A stretch of 64,000 nt of DNA, from the NCBI RefSeq assembly GCF_904849725.1, contig NC_058519.1, forward strand, positions 651,733,387 to 651,797,386, in the 5' to 3' direction. The notes under the pieces were generated by a model, which made no database searches, was not told the origin of the DNA, and saw nothing but the letters and a program-made list of their open reading frames with translations. Every line of letters begins with the position of its first letter. Position 1 is the stretch's first letter. A program made the translations under genes and the position numbers. Of this stretch, positions 23,654 through 35,370 are shown piece after piece. The stretch comes from Hordeum vulgare subsp. vulgare (taxonomy: Eukaryota; Streptophyta; Magnoliopsida; Poales; Poaceae).

Positions 23654-25140
23654 TAGCTATGTATGATGAGAATCGTATCCACGAGGATCCTAGAAAATCA
23701 ATCAAATCACATTAAGTAGTAGATATAAGAAACCTAAGAGTTGGAGGTACTTGACTTGCTTTGCTGACGTAGCAACCCTCTTTTGATCCGTTAGTATTTG
23801 TTTTATTACCATTTCTTTTAGTGGTTCAGCTTACAAACTTAAAATGTATGAGCCTAATATTGGTGTCTTGGTGTATGGGCAGAAATCATTGCATAAGTAT
23901 TAATATTTATCCAATGTTGAACATATCAATTGGGACAAAGATACACATTTTTTACGGCATGCAGTGCGAAATCTGTTGGAGCAACACGAACCTTCACCAA
24001 TTGTGTGTGTCCCTTCGCCCACTTCTTCATGAGATCCTGGTCCAAGCATGAGTAAAATATAACAGAGTAAGAATAAACTTTCAGTTTGTGCTTGTAAACA
24101 TAGTTTAAATATTAGTTATGCACCATTTGTGGTAAAGCGGCTAATTAAGTTATTGAACACATCATGGTAGTTAACATGGGAAATCATGTTTGGGTAAAAA
24201 TAAATTAGTCCGGAAAAAATCACTACTTATACTGTATATATAGACAGCCAGAAGTACCTAAATATGAAAATGGTAACAAACGATGGAAAGACATGCTTAT
24301 AGTTTCTCTGAAGCTACAGAAGTTTTACACAACACGTTGTATATGCACTGACCATGACAAATCACAATAATTCTTTAATTGGAGTGTGTGCAATTTTCAT
24401 AACACATACAAACATAATTCAAAAAGCCTCGTGGTGCATCTTTTATTGCGTGAGAACAAGAAAAGGGTGGGAAAACGCCGAAAATTTGTTTTAGTGACCG
24501 AGCACCTCAGTGCACGGCATCTTGGCCGTTCAAAGTCGCTCGGGATCTGTGTTGTCCCGGTATTCCCGGACCCTGCCCCCTGTATCCTTCCTTTTTCCCA
24601 TTGTATCGCGGCAGGCTTAAGTAGGAATCAGTTACAGAATCTGGCCATGCGTGAGGTGTAGTACTACCAGGCAGATTGGAACTGTACCTGCATGTGATCT
24701 CCTTTATATAGTTTGGGCCTTTTGGGACAGCAATGTAGTTTGAGGCCACTACATATACGTCAACTAGCCAACTTAAATATTAAACGCATTTTGTATAACA
24801 ATTTAATTAATGCTTAATACAGACCAAGATATGCACAAGCAGATTTTCCCAGACTGATATGGAATTTTTCATGCGCTCGCTGTTAAATACTAATCATATA
24901 TTAGCACGCAAAGTTAGCATACATTTGAAACAAAGATTTTTCACTTGATTACTATGCTAGTAACATTTCTCACTAATATTTAATCACATGGTAGAACCAT
25001 TAGCCACAAGATCAATGTCCTGTCCGGTCCGTGTAACGTGTCCCATTAGCTGACGTTCAACTTGCCAAATGTGCTTTCCCAGGAAGAGAGCGGGAAGAGA
25101 GCTTATTACCAATAAGATTTAATTTACATCAAAAAGCATA

Positions 25141-25386
25141 TTTCAATCGTTTCATAATAATTGAAGTTTTAAAATAGTAATAAGTTTAAAAAGTTTGAGC
25201 CAGTCTATAGTTTTGCTATGAACTACAATATCAAATATAGGCAATATGAAAATATATTTTCATAATATATCTAATGAAGCCAATTTGATAGTGTAGTTAT
25301 TCATATATTTTTATAGACTTGATCAAACTTAATAAAATTATGCTTAAGATAAACTGACAACTTTAATTATTTTGAAACTGAAGGAG
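25141..25386. mobile_element. Degenerate Stowaway-like MITE
   Basis: The right end, read inward, is CTCCTTCAGTTTCAAAATAA and the left end is TTTCAATCGTTTCATAATAA; they pair imperfectly and both are flanked by TA. The left terminal bases have decayed. Confidence 0.5.
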
Positions 25387-27034
25387 TATATGACTTAAGA
25401 ATACCCAATCAATACTACTGAACATTCACCAACAATTAGGAATTGACTTTTTTCCCTTCAATCCAAGGCATTTGGTCGTTTACAACACTATTCTTTTTTG
25501 GTTATACTTAAGCACATGACAGAACCATATGGAAGTCTGGAGTCTGCATAAGATAGACCGGGTTTTGGATCCACGAATGAATTAATTATAAAGCTACCAG
25601 TTCTCCTTTTTGTCAGGCCACAACGTGCACATACTGTCTAGAATCGGGTCTGTACTGCCATCGTCTTGTCAAGTCAACATTTTTCATCTAGCACAGTACT
25701 ATATTACCTCTCTTATTTACCTCGCTGCACCGAACCAACTTCAAAACACGTGGACCAGAGATAAAACATCTGTCCCGAACGCATACAGCTGCTGCCCTAC
25801 AGCCCATGTATCACAATTTGTTATAGGGGACAGTGATTGACACCTGCCAGCCAGAGTGGAATCCCAACACTACGCTGGACGAATGGAATAGCAAGCACCG
25901 AGGTGCTCGTCCACTATAACTTCGCACTCGGGAAAACGCCAAATTTGGTACAAAATTAAGGACTGCTTTAGAACTACACACACCCACACCATTACTGAGG
26001 ATTTATACAATCCAGTATATATTGGAAAGTGGCTTTATTACCTTATTATGCTTTCTGTAAGTGGCAGCTCTGAAATCCAAATAATGAAACTGCAGAGGAA
26101 CGATATACATGTTGTTAGACACTAATGTTGAGAATATTTCTTCCATAATAGAATTTGTAGGTTGTTTCGTTTTATACTGAAACCTCATCAATCAATCTAT
26201 GGTGTAAACATGAACCTCTACAAGTCAACTACTCCTTGCTATTAGCATAACAATGGCTCCTGACGTGCCACGAACCAGAGCAGAGGGGTGGAGTGTACCA
26301 ACTCAGCTAATGCCAAAGGAGGAAGAGGAGGAAGCTCCATAGCTGCTTTGTCCCGATCAGCAGCAAGTCTGTCCACCGGCCGTTCCTCCTTGCACTCCTA
26401 CATGTGAAGAGAAAAACAGAGGTTAGAGAAAGGGGGGATAGATAAGATGAAGCCAGGGCAGGGGATGCACTCACCGGACATGAGATAAATGACATGGTCA
26501 CAAGCCCCGGAGTCGATGCCCGAAACCCTAGCCATGGGGGAAGGGTTGCGGGTGGGCATTAGGGGTCATCACCGCTGGATCTAGCTAGATGGGGGGCGCC
26601 ACTCTGCAATGGAACCTTGGGCTGTGTTTCGTGGTGGCAGTATTCGTTGAACTTCACCTGAATCAGCCGCCGAAGGTGGCGCAACGAGGAGTCGCCTGAA
26701 GATAGAGAGAGAAAGAGACGGGATGCGGGAGGGATGGGTAGGCGGGGGATGCAGCGCATCCGCCAGTCGCCGGTGTTGCGAGGTGGGAGGAGGGGAGGGG
26801 GAGGGTCGGCAGTGAGGTGGTTTGGAGGGGGAAACTAACGGGTGGCCGGCGGCGATTTGGGAGAGATGAGAAAATACGGGGCTATGTTTCTTGCGCGTTG
26901 CTGTCCTTTACTATTTTTTTCATATGTACCATGAGAGGATCATGACCTGCAACTGTGCAACGCATATGCTGCAACCCTGATATGTGTATCTACTGTAAAT
27001 TTTGCAACGTATAGTTAAAACGTTGTACAATTTA
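25387..27034. other. CACTA E right internal region
   Basis: No recognisable domain in any frame. The GC-rich block at 26500-26870 looks exon- or promoter-like and could be a captured host fragment, but I cannot identify a source. Confidence 0.4.
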
Positions 27035-27064
27035 TGTTGCTTTATAGGGGGTATTCTTGTAGTG
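27035..27064 (-). repeat. CACTA E terminal inverted repeat, right
   Basis: Ends ...TATTCTTGTAGTG followed by target duplication ACG. Confidence 0.85.
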
Positions 27065-27354
27065 ACGGTCTTCGGCGTCGGGAGTCGAACACGTTTCCGG
27101 GGGTCGTCGAGGACGTTGTGGTACTCGACGAACTTGTCGACGACCCACGGTGGCAGGGATGGTCTAAGCGGTGATGGCAAGCGGCAGCAGCAACAGGCAG
27201 GGGCAAGGCGGCGGAAGCAAGGCAGGGCAGCAAGCTCGGCAAGCTCCTGCGGCAGCAATAGGCAAGCAAAAACGGCAGCAAGAGCAAGCTAGCATGCATC
27301 GGCAGCAGACTAACAAAGCTGCAGCAACAAACAGCAGCTACACCTCTCGGCAAC
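27065..27354. mobile_element. Fatima-like region, right part
   Basis: Continuation of the host sequence of CACTA E (21422 joins 27068 after removing one ACG). CAG-rich. It is cut at 27354 by a Copia LTR fragment, so the rest of the Gypsy element is missing. Confidence 0.5.
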
Positions 27355-27395
27355 AGGCATTCCTCCGGTGCCAGTGAGTTATATGATCTCATGGT
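27355..27395 (-). mobile_element. Copia LTR fragment (Angela-like), piece 1
   Basis: Matches the LTR stretch CCTCCGGTGCCAGTGAGTTA found at 34363 and similar at 53034 and 60154. It continues at 29000 after a solo LTR. Confidence 0.8.
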
Positions 27396-28994
27396 TGCTA
27401 CTGCAACAAAATACCTTCCAATGGCGCCAGAAATAAGCGTGTCGACGGCACGAGGAATCCTTCTGCTATGGCTACGCCTTAAGGGACTTCCTAGGCAAAT
27501 ATACAAAGGATTTCCCCCGTGGCCTTGGAGCCTTGCGTTGGTGTTCCCTCAAAGCAGAAAGGGTGATGTAGCGCAGCTGTGGTAAGTATTTCCCTCAGTT
27601 TTGAGAACCAAGGTATCGATCCAGTGAAGGAGTATCACAAGTGCATGCACAAACACAAAATCTTGCTCCCAACACTATGAAGGGGTTGTCAATCCCTTAT
27701 AGATTGTTTGCCAAGTGAGAACTGAAAGCAACAAAGTAACAATGCAAAGTAAAAGCGAAAGTGGAAACGATATATGTGAATAGACCCGGGGGCCGTAGTG
27801 TTTACTAGTGGCTTCTCTCATGAAAGCAAGTAGACGGTGGGTGAACAAATTACTGTCGAGCAATTGATAGAACCGCGCAAAGTCGTACGTCATCTATGGC
27901 AATGATTATATCTATAGGCATCACATTCAAAACAAGTAGACCAATACTTTTTGCATCTACTACTATTACTCCACACGTCGCCCGCTATCCAGCATGCATC
28001 TAGTGTATTAAGTCCAAAAGAACAGAGTAACGCCTTAAGCAAGATGACATGGTGTAGATGGACAATCTCATATCAACGACACAGCCCACCTTGTTACCCT
28101 TGATGGCAACCACTCAATGTGTGCCTTGCTGCCCCTACTGTCAGTGGGAAAGGTCACCACATGGTAAGAACCCAAAACCAAGCACTTCTCCCATTGCAAG
28201 AATCATAGATCTAGTTGGCCAAACAAAACCCAGGACTCGGAGAGACTTACAAGGATATCAAATCATGCATATAAGAAATCAGCAAAGACTCAAATATATA
28301 TCATAGATAATCTGATCACAAATCCACAATTCATCGGATCTCGACAAACACACCGCCAAAGAAGATTACATCAGATAGATCTCCATGAATATCATGGAGA
28401 ACTTTGTATTGAAGATCCAAGAGAGAGAAGAAGCCATCTAGCTACTAACTACGGACCCGTAGGTCTGAAGTGAACTACTCACAAGGCATTGAAGGGGGGA
28501 TGATGATGATGAAGAAGCCCTCCAACTCCAAAGTCCCCTCCGGCAGGGCGCCGAGAAGGGTCTCCAGATGAGATCTCGCGGAAACGGAAGCTAACGGCGG
28601 CGGAAAAGTATTTTCGAGGCTCCCCTAATTTTTTGCTGTATTTTAGGGAATATATAGGCCAAAGATCTAGGTCAGTGGGGCGCCAGGGAGGCCACACGCC
28701 CTGGTGGCGGAGTGGGGGCTTGTGGGCTCCCTGGAGCCATCCTGGCTTGGCCCACAGGCCCCCTGATCTTCTTCCGTTCGGGAAAAAACCATTTTGGGAT
28801 TTTATTCCGTTTGGACTCCGTTCCAAAATCAGATCTGAAAAGAGCCAAAAACACAGAAAAAACAGGAACTTGAACTTGGCACTCAATTAATAAGTTAGTC
28901 CCAAAAAAGATATAAAAGGTACATAAAACATCCAAAGATGACAAGATAACATCATGAAACCATCAAAAATTATAGATACGTTTGAGACGTATCA
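27396..28994 (-). mobile_element. Solo LTR of a B-type Gypsy element
   Basis: On the minus strand starts TGATACGTCTCAAACG (28994) and ends TGCAGTAGCA (27396), with body similar to the LTRs of element B. It is flanked by ATGGT on both sides (27391-27395, 28995-28999), a perfect 5-bp target duplication; copy 2 shows the empty site. No internal region or second LTR, so it arose by LTR-LTR recombination. A minus-strand TATA-like motif lies near 28646-28656. Confidence 0.9.
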
Positions 28995-28999
28995 ATGGT

Positions 29000-29339
29000 C
29001 ATAGGAAGAAATACTTGACACGCAGAAAACAATAACAATAAAACGGCACGATCAATATGCTACGTTCATAGTTTGGGTCTAGTCCATCACATGATTCTCC
29101 TAATGATGTGATATAGTTATCAAGTGAAAACACTTGCATATAGCCAGAAAACCTTGACTATCATTGATCAACTGGCTAGCCAACTAGAGGCTTGCTAGGG
29201 ACATTGTTTTGTCTATGTGTCCACACATGTATCTATGTTTTCATTCAATACAATTATAGCATGGATAATAAACGATTATCTTTAAACAGGAAATATAATA
29301 ATAACTATTTATCATTGCCTCTAGGGCATATTTCCAACA
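29000..29339 (-). mobile_element. Copia LTR fragment (Angela-like), piece 2
   Basis: Ends ...CATATTTCCAACA at 29339, the LTR terminus (TGTTGG on the minus strand). Matches 34401-34742. Confidence 0.85.
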
Positions 29340-29352
29340 AATATCGTATATA

Positions 29353-29433
29353 CTCCCTCCATAAAGAAATATAACAACTTTTAGATCACTAAAGTAGTAA
29401 TGCAAATGCTCTTATATTTCCTTATAGAGGGAG
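29353..29433. mobile_element. Stowaway MITE, 81 bp
   Basis: CTCCCTCCATAAAGAAATAT to its inverted partner ending TATAGAGGGAG, flanked by TA (29351-29352, 29434-29435). The copy at 34756-34836 is its duplicate. Confidence 0.85.
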
Positions 29434-30073
29434 TAAATCGCATCTCCTCCGCCTCAATACCTTACAGCAGTAGCACAACAGAACAACCATGGTGTTTTAC
29501 CTTTTCATGTAACTTGTAATTCCTAACCGCTACTGCGATTGTGATATCATTTGCACCAAAATTGTATCACAATATAAGTATACTTGATAGCTATATCACT
29601 TCCTCTTAAACTTGTTACATTAATATGGTAAAACTATGCCACCTAGCCCATATTGGTGCAATTGACTCCATTGGCACCTTCTTTCTTGCCGTCACTTAGA
29701 ACCAGCCACCAGGTCCTGCAACTACCTTATATGGGGGAATAAGAAAAACAAAGAAAGTCAATAACACGGTCACTATAATAGGCTAATTGGCCAGATGGTA
29801 TTTTAAAAAATTTAATTATTTACATTAGTATTTCTTAGAATCTAAGACTTATGAAAATTGTAATCTTGAAAGAGGAAACCAACATTAGAAATCTTAAGGT
29901 TCCTCGTCCTGAATATTGTGTTTCTAAATATGCAGTTGATCACCCGGTGCAAAGTAAAAAAAACTTATCTCATGATATAGTGCTAGGAACCTAAAAGCAA
30001 CTGATCACACATACAAACATTCCAAGGGAAAATGCGTAAACCCACAACTCAAACAAACAACTAACAGGAACCT

Positions 30074-30108
30074 AAAGTCTTATTGTATATGGATTGATAT
30101 ACTGGAAA
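30074..30108. other. Templated filler at a deletion in copy 1
   Basis: 35 nt that replace the 402 bp present in copy 2 (50110-50511). The filler consists of two pieces found again 60-110 bp downstream: GTCTTATTGTATA (30191) and ATGGATTGATATACTGGAAA (30155). Confidence 0.75.
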
Positions 30109-30296
30109 CTAACTTTTCAAACAAAAATTCCAAGTTTGGAGGTGTCATGCATACATGGATTGATATACTGGAAAGGATATAGCAACAATAGTCTTATTGT
30201 ATAGGAAATAACGATCATAATGGTGCCAATGTAAATAAATTGCCTGCACAACTAAACAACACAACATAGAAAATCAAGAGAACTGGTAATCAACGA

Positions 30297-30776
30297 TGTC
30301 GTGCTTTTTTCACGGCAGATGTCCTCGTGGAAGGACTTAATGATGAGGCCAACACAACTATGTGGCGACTCAAAGGGGTTAATCGGGAATGAGAGACGAA
30401 TTTACTGAGGTTCGGCCCCACCGATGGAGGTAAAAGCCTATGTCCTACTTTGTGTGTATTGATGGTGAAATCGATTACAAGGATGTGAATTCGCCTGACC
30501 TAGCTCTCGATAGATTGTAACTTAACCTCATCGACCTCATGGGCTTGCCTTTATATACAAGTCAAGACCCAGGGTTTTACAAGAGTCTGGGTCGTGCTAT
30601 GATTCATGACCCGGCATATCTCTAACTCGTTTTGCCTATCAAGCAAGGGCATCTTCTACCGACCTTCTGCCTCGTGGGCCTTGTCATGCTATGTCGTGAG
30701 CGTCATTAGGCCCCAACATTAGGCCCTAGATTAGGCCCCATAGGGCGGGTTATACAACAGGGTAATATCCCCAACA
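30297..30776 (+). repeat. LTR of element C, copy 1 (internally deleted)
   Basis: TGTCGTGC... to ...TATCCCCAACA. Matches 50700-51240 but lacks about 100 bp, replaced at 30701-30739 by GGCCCC-rich filler copied from the LTR/internal junction. A TATA-like motif TTATATAC lies near 30551 in plus orientation. Confidence 0.8.
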
Positions 30777-33318
30777 TTAGGCCCCAGATTGACTTGAATT
30801 TATTCATGTCAATAAACTTTATTTTAATCTTTGGTGGCTTAACTGCAATTCATGTCTCATCTCCCGAGGTAGAAATGCCGGCTTCTAAAGATCTTTATAA
30901 GTCCTCTCTCGGTTCATCAATGATCTCATCGTAACGGCCCTCTGTAACGGCTCATTGTACTTATCTGTTTAGCCCGAAATCGAGGCGTCCTCAGCTCCGA
31001 AATTTAAGACAACCCCTAGATTCCCGCGCGTGTCATTTCCATTTCAACGAGCCTTTAAATACTCGCAAGGGGACCCCCTTAATTTTTTACATCTCCTCGC
31101 TTCTTCTACGTCTTCCTTGTGCTCGAGCTTTTCACCGCATCGTCATCGCCGTTCCTCCATCACCGATCGGCCGCATCCAGGACCGCAATGTCGCGCGACC
31201 TCTTCTTAATGCAACGGACTCTCTCCGCCATCAACGACATCAGCAAGTAAGTCATTTTCTTCTCAGTGGATCTGCCTGCTAGTTCACCATAGTTCATAGA
31301 GTTCATCACAGTTCCTCATGTGTTCATCGTCGGCACCTGTTTTATATGATTCTACGACGAACCACTTCCACTGATAGACAGCGGTAGATGTAGTAACTCC
31401 ATATGCATAATGTTCCTAGATGCCTTATTCAATCTGCAAGTAAAATCACCATTGCTTCTGTACTTCGTTGTTCTAGGATTAATAAATATTTCCATTTCTG
31501 AATCATTTGTAGATCCATAATTTAGGCACTTTGGTAGAAACATGTTTGTCCCATACTTAGTAGAAAAACCAAGATCCTTAACTGTCACGTAACTCGCCTT
31601 TAGATTTTGGCGACTCTTGAATGTGACTGTAAGCCGCAAACTCTGCGATCACTTCACTGCTAAGTGGTGACTCATACTAGGACGACTTAGATATCTAACA
31701 ATTGTTCTGTCGTCGTAGAATAGAGCCACCTGAATTACTTTCATTCTTTCCTTAGATAACCCGCCAATATGCTTCTGCAACTCCTTTCCCCTGAAACTAT
31801 CATCATGGGCAAACCTGTCACATGCAACTGGGTGCCCTCTCAAGTCTCCAATACCGTGCTCCAGCACTATGTGTCTTTAGGAGTCTTGTCCTCTTAGAAG
31901 GAAATTGGTTGGCGAGCAACTCTTGGAGAAGAACGACCTCAACCTGAAGTAGGAGAAGTAGTGGTCTTTACAGACCATCTTGAACGGGATTTTGTTCCTC
32001 CTGGGTCAAAATTATTTCGATATGTTCTGCACTTCTATAATCTTCATCCTCAAGACTTGGGTCCTAACTCCATATCCAATATGTGCCAATTCCAAGTATT
32101 CTGTGAGGTGTACCTAGGAATGGAGCCCACGGTCCTTCTGTTCAGGGAATTCTTTTATCTAAACCGCCAAACGGAATTTGCCACCGCACCCTGCTTAGAA
32201 CTCGGCGGAGCAACAGTCCAGAGACGAAGGGAATGTGGTTTTCCGGCTGCTACCTTACCTAGTCACCCTAAAGGTTGGGGTAAGACTTGGTTTTATTGCA
32301 AGAATACAGCTTCACCCGGTGAAAATCCTCTGTCGGGTTTCAGAGAAGACCGCCTTCGAATGGACTTTGAACTACCCGAACCATTTACTCCAGAAGAGTG
32401 TGCCCAACTCGCCTTCGTATGGCCCAAGCTCACAACTCCAACGGTCAGTGGCTTAACCGGAATTGATTTGACTCAGTGTTGGGAAGATTGGCAGATCTAG
32501 CCCTTAAGTCGCCGCAATGCCTGAATGTGTGAGTATGACGGCGACTTGAATAATCTACAATGCTTCAGCAACCTCACCCTCGACTCGGATGAAGTCAATA
32601 AGGCCGTGAAGAAGTTGCTGGGTGAAACAAAGGATGCTTGTTGTAAAGTTGGCTTGAAGCCATTCTATACCCAGAACCCGGCTCCTGAGGTAACAATCTC
32701 TAACATCTCTTACTTTGTTTGTAAACTACTTTATTGTTCAAACTTGCTTCTCTGTCAATATCCCTGCAAGCAAACTTGGCATTCTGGAAACGAAGGCAAC
32801 CTAAAGTCGTTGCCAAGAAAATCAAAGCCGCCCCAAGCAAAAAAAAACAAGGCGGCTGTTGAGGAACATCTGATATGGGTGAGTCACCAGCCGCTGAGGA
32901 CCACTCTGAGGTTGACCCTTTACCTTTTAACCCATCTTTAAATTAACACTTGCTAAAATCCTTTCAGTCGCAGGGCGATGATGAAACTGATGAGGAAGAA
33001 GATGTTGAGGTAATTTCTATCTCTACCGAGTCAGATGTCTCATTTCCAAGACCACCAAAGCGGGTCGTTAGGAAAATACCTATAACTCCCGGACGCTTAT
33101 TTGGATCGTGATTTCCTTTTGAAGTAGACTATTTACACACCAAGGCACCAGACCCGCAGTACCTCAGGTGATCTCGTGGCAGGCTTACCTGAAAAACCAT
33201 CTACTCGCAAGCGTCAGAATGAGGTACCTCTCAATCCTACTTTTCCTTTCCCAAGAGTCGTCCTTGTTTGTCAACCACTGAATTTTTCTGATTAAACCTA
33301 TCAGGCAACAGAACCTTC
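30777..33318 (+). mobile_element. Element C internal region, copy 1 (5' part)
   Basis: Plus-strand intron-containing coding region of a Gypsy-type element, truncated at the duplication junction. A possible first exon starts at ATG 31188 (MSRDLFLMQRTLSAIND) with a GTAAGT donor at about 31246; the same place in copy 2 has lost its ATG. The main exon is listed separately. Later pieces include 32525-32700 (YDGDLNNLQC...LGETKDACC) and an acidic exon at 32966-33009. Confidence 0.65.
31805..32500 (+). pseudogene. PF04195-like (putative gypsy-type transposon) ORF, copy 1
   Basis: From ATG 31805 (MGKPVTCNWVPSQVSNTVLQ) the frame runs to 32500 with one in-frame TAG at 31895-31897. Motifs such as FRYVLHFYNLHPQDLGPNS, FQVFCEVYLGMEPTVLLF, GKTWFYCKNTASP and FEPE-like LPEPFTPEEC are those of the plant putative gypsy-type transposon domain found at the 5' end of some Gypsy elements. 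Function is unknown; the domain may be Gag-related. In copy 2 the TAG is CAG, but that copy has a 1-bp deletion and another stop, so neither copy is whole. Confidence 0.7.
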
Positions 33319-33320
33319 AT

Positions 33321-34742
33321 CTAGAGGCAAAACAATGTGGTCTAGGGTTGAGTTGCACGTGGCAAAAGTTGTCTCAAATCAGCCCTAAAACACCACTATA
33401 TATAGGAGGGAGGGGTAGGGGCTTCCCTTGAGGGCCAAGCCCAAAAGGGGTGCGCCGGCAAAGGAGGAGGAGGACTCCTCCTCCAATTCGGTTTGGGAAG
33501 GAGGAGTCCTCCTCTTCCTTCCCACCTCCCAATTTCCCTTTTTCTTTTTCTTTTCTTTTGGAATTTCTTTAAGTGGCGCCATGGGCCCCTTGGGCTGACT
33601 CCACCAGCCCACTAGGGACTTGTGGCGCAACCCTATGGCCTTGGGCTCACTCCCAGGTGGGTGTGCCCCTCCCGGTGAACTCCCGGAACCCATTCGTCAC
33701 TCCCGATACACTGCCGGAATTGCCCGAAACTTTTCGGTAACCAAATGAAACCATCCTATATATCAATCTTTGTTTCCGGACCATTCCGGAAACCCTCGTG
33801 ACGTTCGTGATCTCGTTCGGGACTCCGGACAAAATTCGGTAACCACACATATAACTCAACTATACTAAAGCATCATCAAACCTTAAGTGTGCAGACCCTA
33901 CGGGTTCGAGAACTATGCAGACATGCCCCGAGGCACTCCTCGGTCAATATCCAATAGCGGGACCTGGATGCCCATACTGGATCCTACATATTCTCCGAAG
34001 ATCTTATCGGTTGAACCTCAGTGCCAAGGATTCATATAATCTCGTATGTCATTCCCTTTGTCCTTCGGTATGTTACTTGCCCGAGATTCGATCGTCGGTA
34101 TCTGCATACCTATTTCAATCTCGTTACCGGCAAGTCTCTTTACTCGTTCCGTAATACAAGATCTCGTGACTTACACTTAGTCACATTGCTTGCAAGGCTT
34201 GTGTGTGATGTTGTATTACCGAGTGGGCCCCGAGATACATCTCCGTCACACGGAGTGACAAATCCTAGTCTTGATCCATACTAACTCAACGGACACCTTC
34301 GGAGATACTTGTAGAGCACCTTTATAGTCACCTAGTTACGTTGCGACGTTTGATGCACACAAGGTATTCCTCCGGTGCCAGTGAGTTATATGATATCATG
34401 GTCATAGGAACAAATACTTGACACGCAGAAAACAATAGCAATAAAACGACACGATCAATATGCTACGTTCATAGTTTGGGTCTAGTCCATCACATGATTC
34501 TCCTAATGATGTGATACAGTTATCAAGTGAAAACACTTGCATATAGCCAGAAAACCTTGACTATCATTGATCAACTGGCTAGCCAACTAGAGGCTTGCTA
34601 GGGACATTGTTTTGTCTATGTGTCCACACATGTATCTATGTTTTCATTCAATACAATTATAGCATGGATAATAAACGATTATCTTTAAACAGGAAATATA
34701 ATAATAACTATTTATCATTGCCTCTAGGGCATATTTGCAACA
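33321..34742 (-). mobile_element. Copia LTR (Angela-like), 5'-truncated on the left by the duplication
   Basis: CTAGAGGCAAAACAATG at the left matches the middle of the Angela-like LTR (52031 and 59092), and the end GCATATTTGCAACA is the LTR terminus. ORFs at 33385-33859 are LTR sequence. It is the LTR with which copy 2 of the duplication begins. Confidence 0.85.
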
Positions 34743-34755
34743 AATATCGTATATA

Positions 34756-34836
34756 CTCCCTCCGTAAAGAAATATAACAACTTTTAGATCACTAAAGTAA
34801 TAATGCAAACGCTATTATATTTCCTTATAGAGGGAG
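34756..34836. mobile_element. Stowaway MITE, 81 bp (duplicate)
   Basis: Same MITE as 29353-29433, in TA (34754-34755, 34837-34838), carried along by the duplication. Confidence 0.85.
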
Positions 34837-35033
34837 TAAATCGCATCTCCTCCGCCTCAATACCTTACAGCAGTAGCACAACAGAACAACCATGGTGTTT
34901 TACCTTTTCATGTAACTCGTAATTCCTAACCGCTACTGCGTTGTGATATCATTTGCACCAGAACTGTATCACAATATAAGTATACTTGATAGCTATATCA
35001 CTTCCTCTTAAACTTGTTACTTTAATATGATAA

Positions 35034-35370
35034 CACTAGTGGAAAACGGGCCTTCGGCCGGGACCCTTTAGTCCCGGCCTGCCTCTGGGCCGGGACTAAA
35101 GGCCCGGCCATGTCGCCCCAATTCTCAATGCCTCCCTCGAGGCTTTAGTCCCGGCCCGTAAGGAGCCTTTTGTCCCAGTTCTTGTCCCAAACCGGGACTA
35201 AAGGGCTACGTGGTGGGCAGTGGTGGTGGCAACCGTTCGTATCCCCCTTTAGTCCCGGTTGGTGGCTCAACCCGGGACTAAAGGCCTAACACGTGGCCTG
35301 CCGTAGTGGTGGCAACCGTTGGTATACCTCTTTAGTCCCGGTTGGTGGCTCAACCCGGGACTAAAGGCCC
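35034..35370. repeat. CACTA D left terminal and subterminal inverted repeats
   Basis: TIR CACTAGTGG at 35034, then at least three facing pairs of TTTAGTCCCGG and CCGGGACTAAAGG. They could fold into strong hairpins and probably bind the transposase. Confidence 0.75.

Larger units (their letters stand above)
21423..27064. mobile_element. Non-autonomous CACTA DNA transposon E (5.6 kb)
   Basis: The ends are CACTACAAGAGGAACCCCC and, read inward from the right, CACTACAAGAATACCCCC; both continue into an imperfect repeat with AGCAAC. The flanks ACG (21420-21422) and ACG (27065-27067) are the 3-bp target duplication, and the host LTR sequence continues across. TACAAC/GTTGTA motifs recur in the terminal few hundred bases at both sides, as expected for subterminal transposase sites. 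No transposase (TNP2-like) or long ORF is present in 5.6 kb, so it depends on a helper. Confidence 0.9.
29340..30296. other. Spacer of copy 1, unclassified
   Basis: About 0.95 kb without coding pattern apart from a MITE (29353-29433). It is homologous to 34743-35033, 46395-46558 and 49814-50699 and so provides the empty sites for the big CACTA and the Helitron. Confidence 0.7.
27355..33321. repeat. Tandem duplication, copy 1
   Basis: Homologous in order to about 34343-62722 once the insertions are removed: LTR end (to 29339), spacer with MITE, LTR of element C, 5' internal part of C. The right edge at 33319-33321 (ATC) joins element C directly to the middle of a Copia LTR, the junction expected of a tandem duplication. 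Copy 1 has its own later solo-LTR insertion and two deletions with filler. Confidence 0.8.

Noticed and set aside
27002..27506. Ala/Gln-rich ORFs around 27042-27506
   Set aside because: They cross the CACTA right end, the Fatima-like remnant and the solo LTR; CAG repeats keep the frame open.
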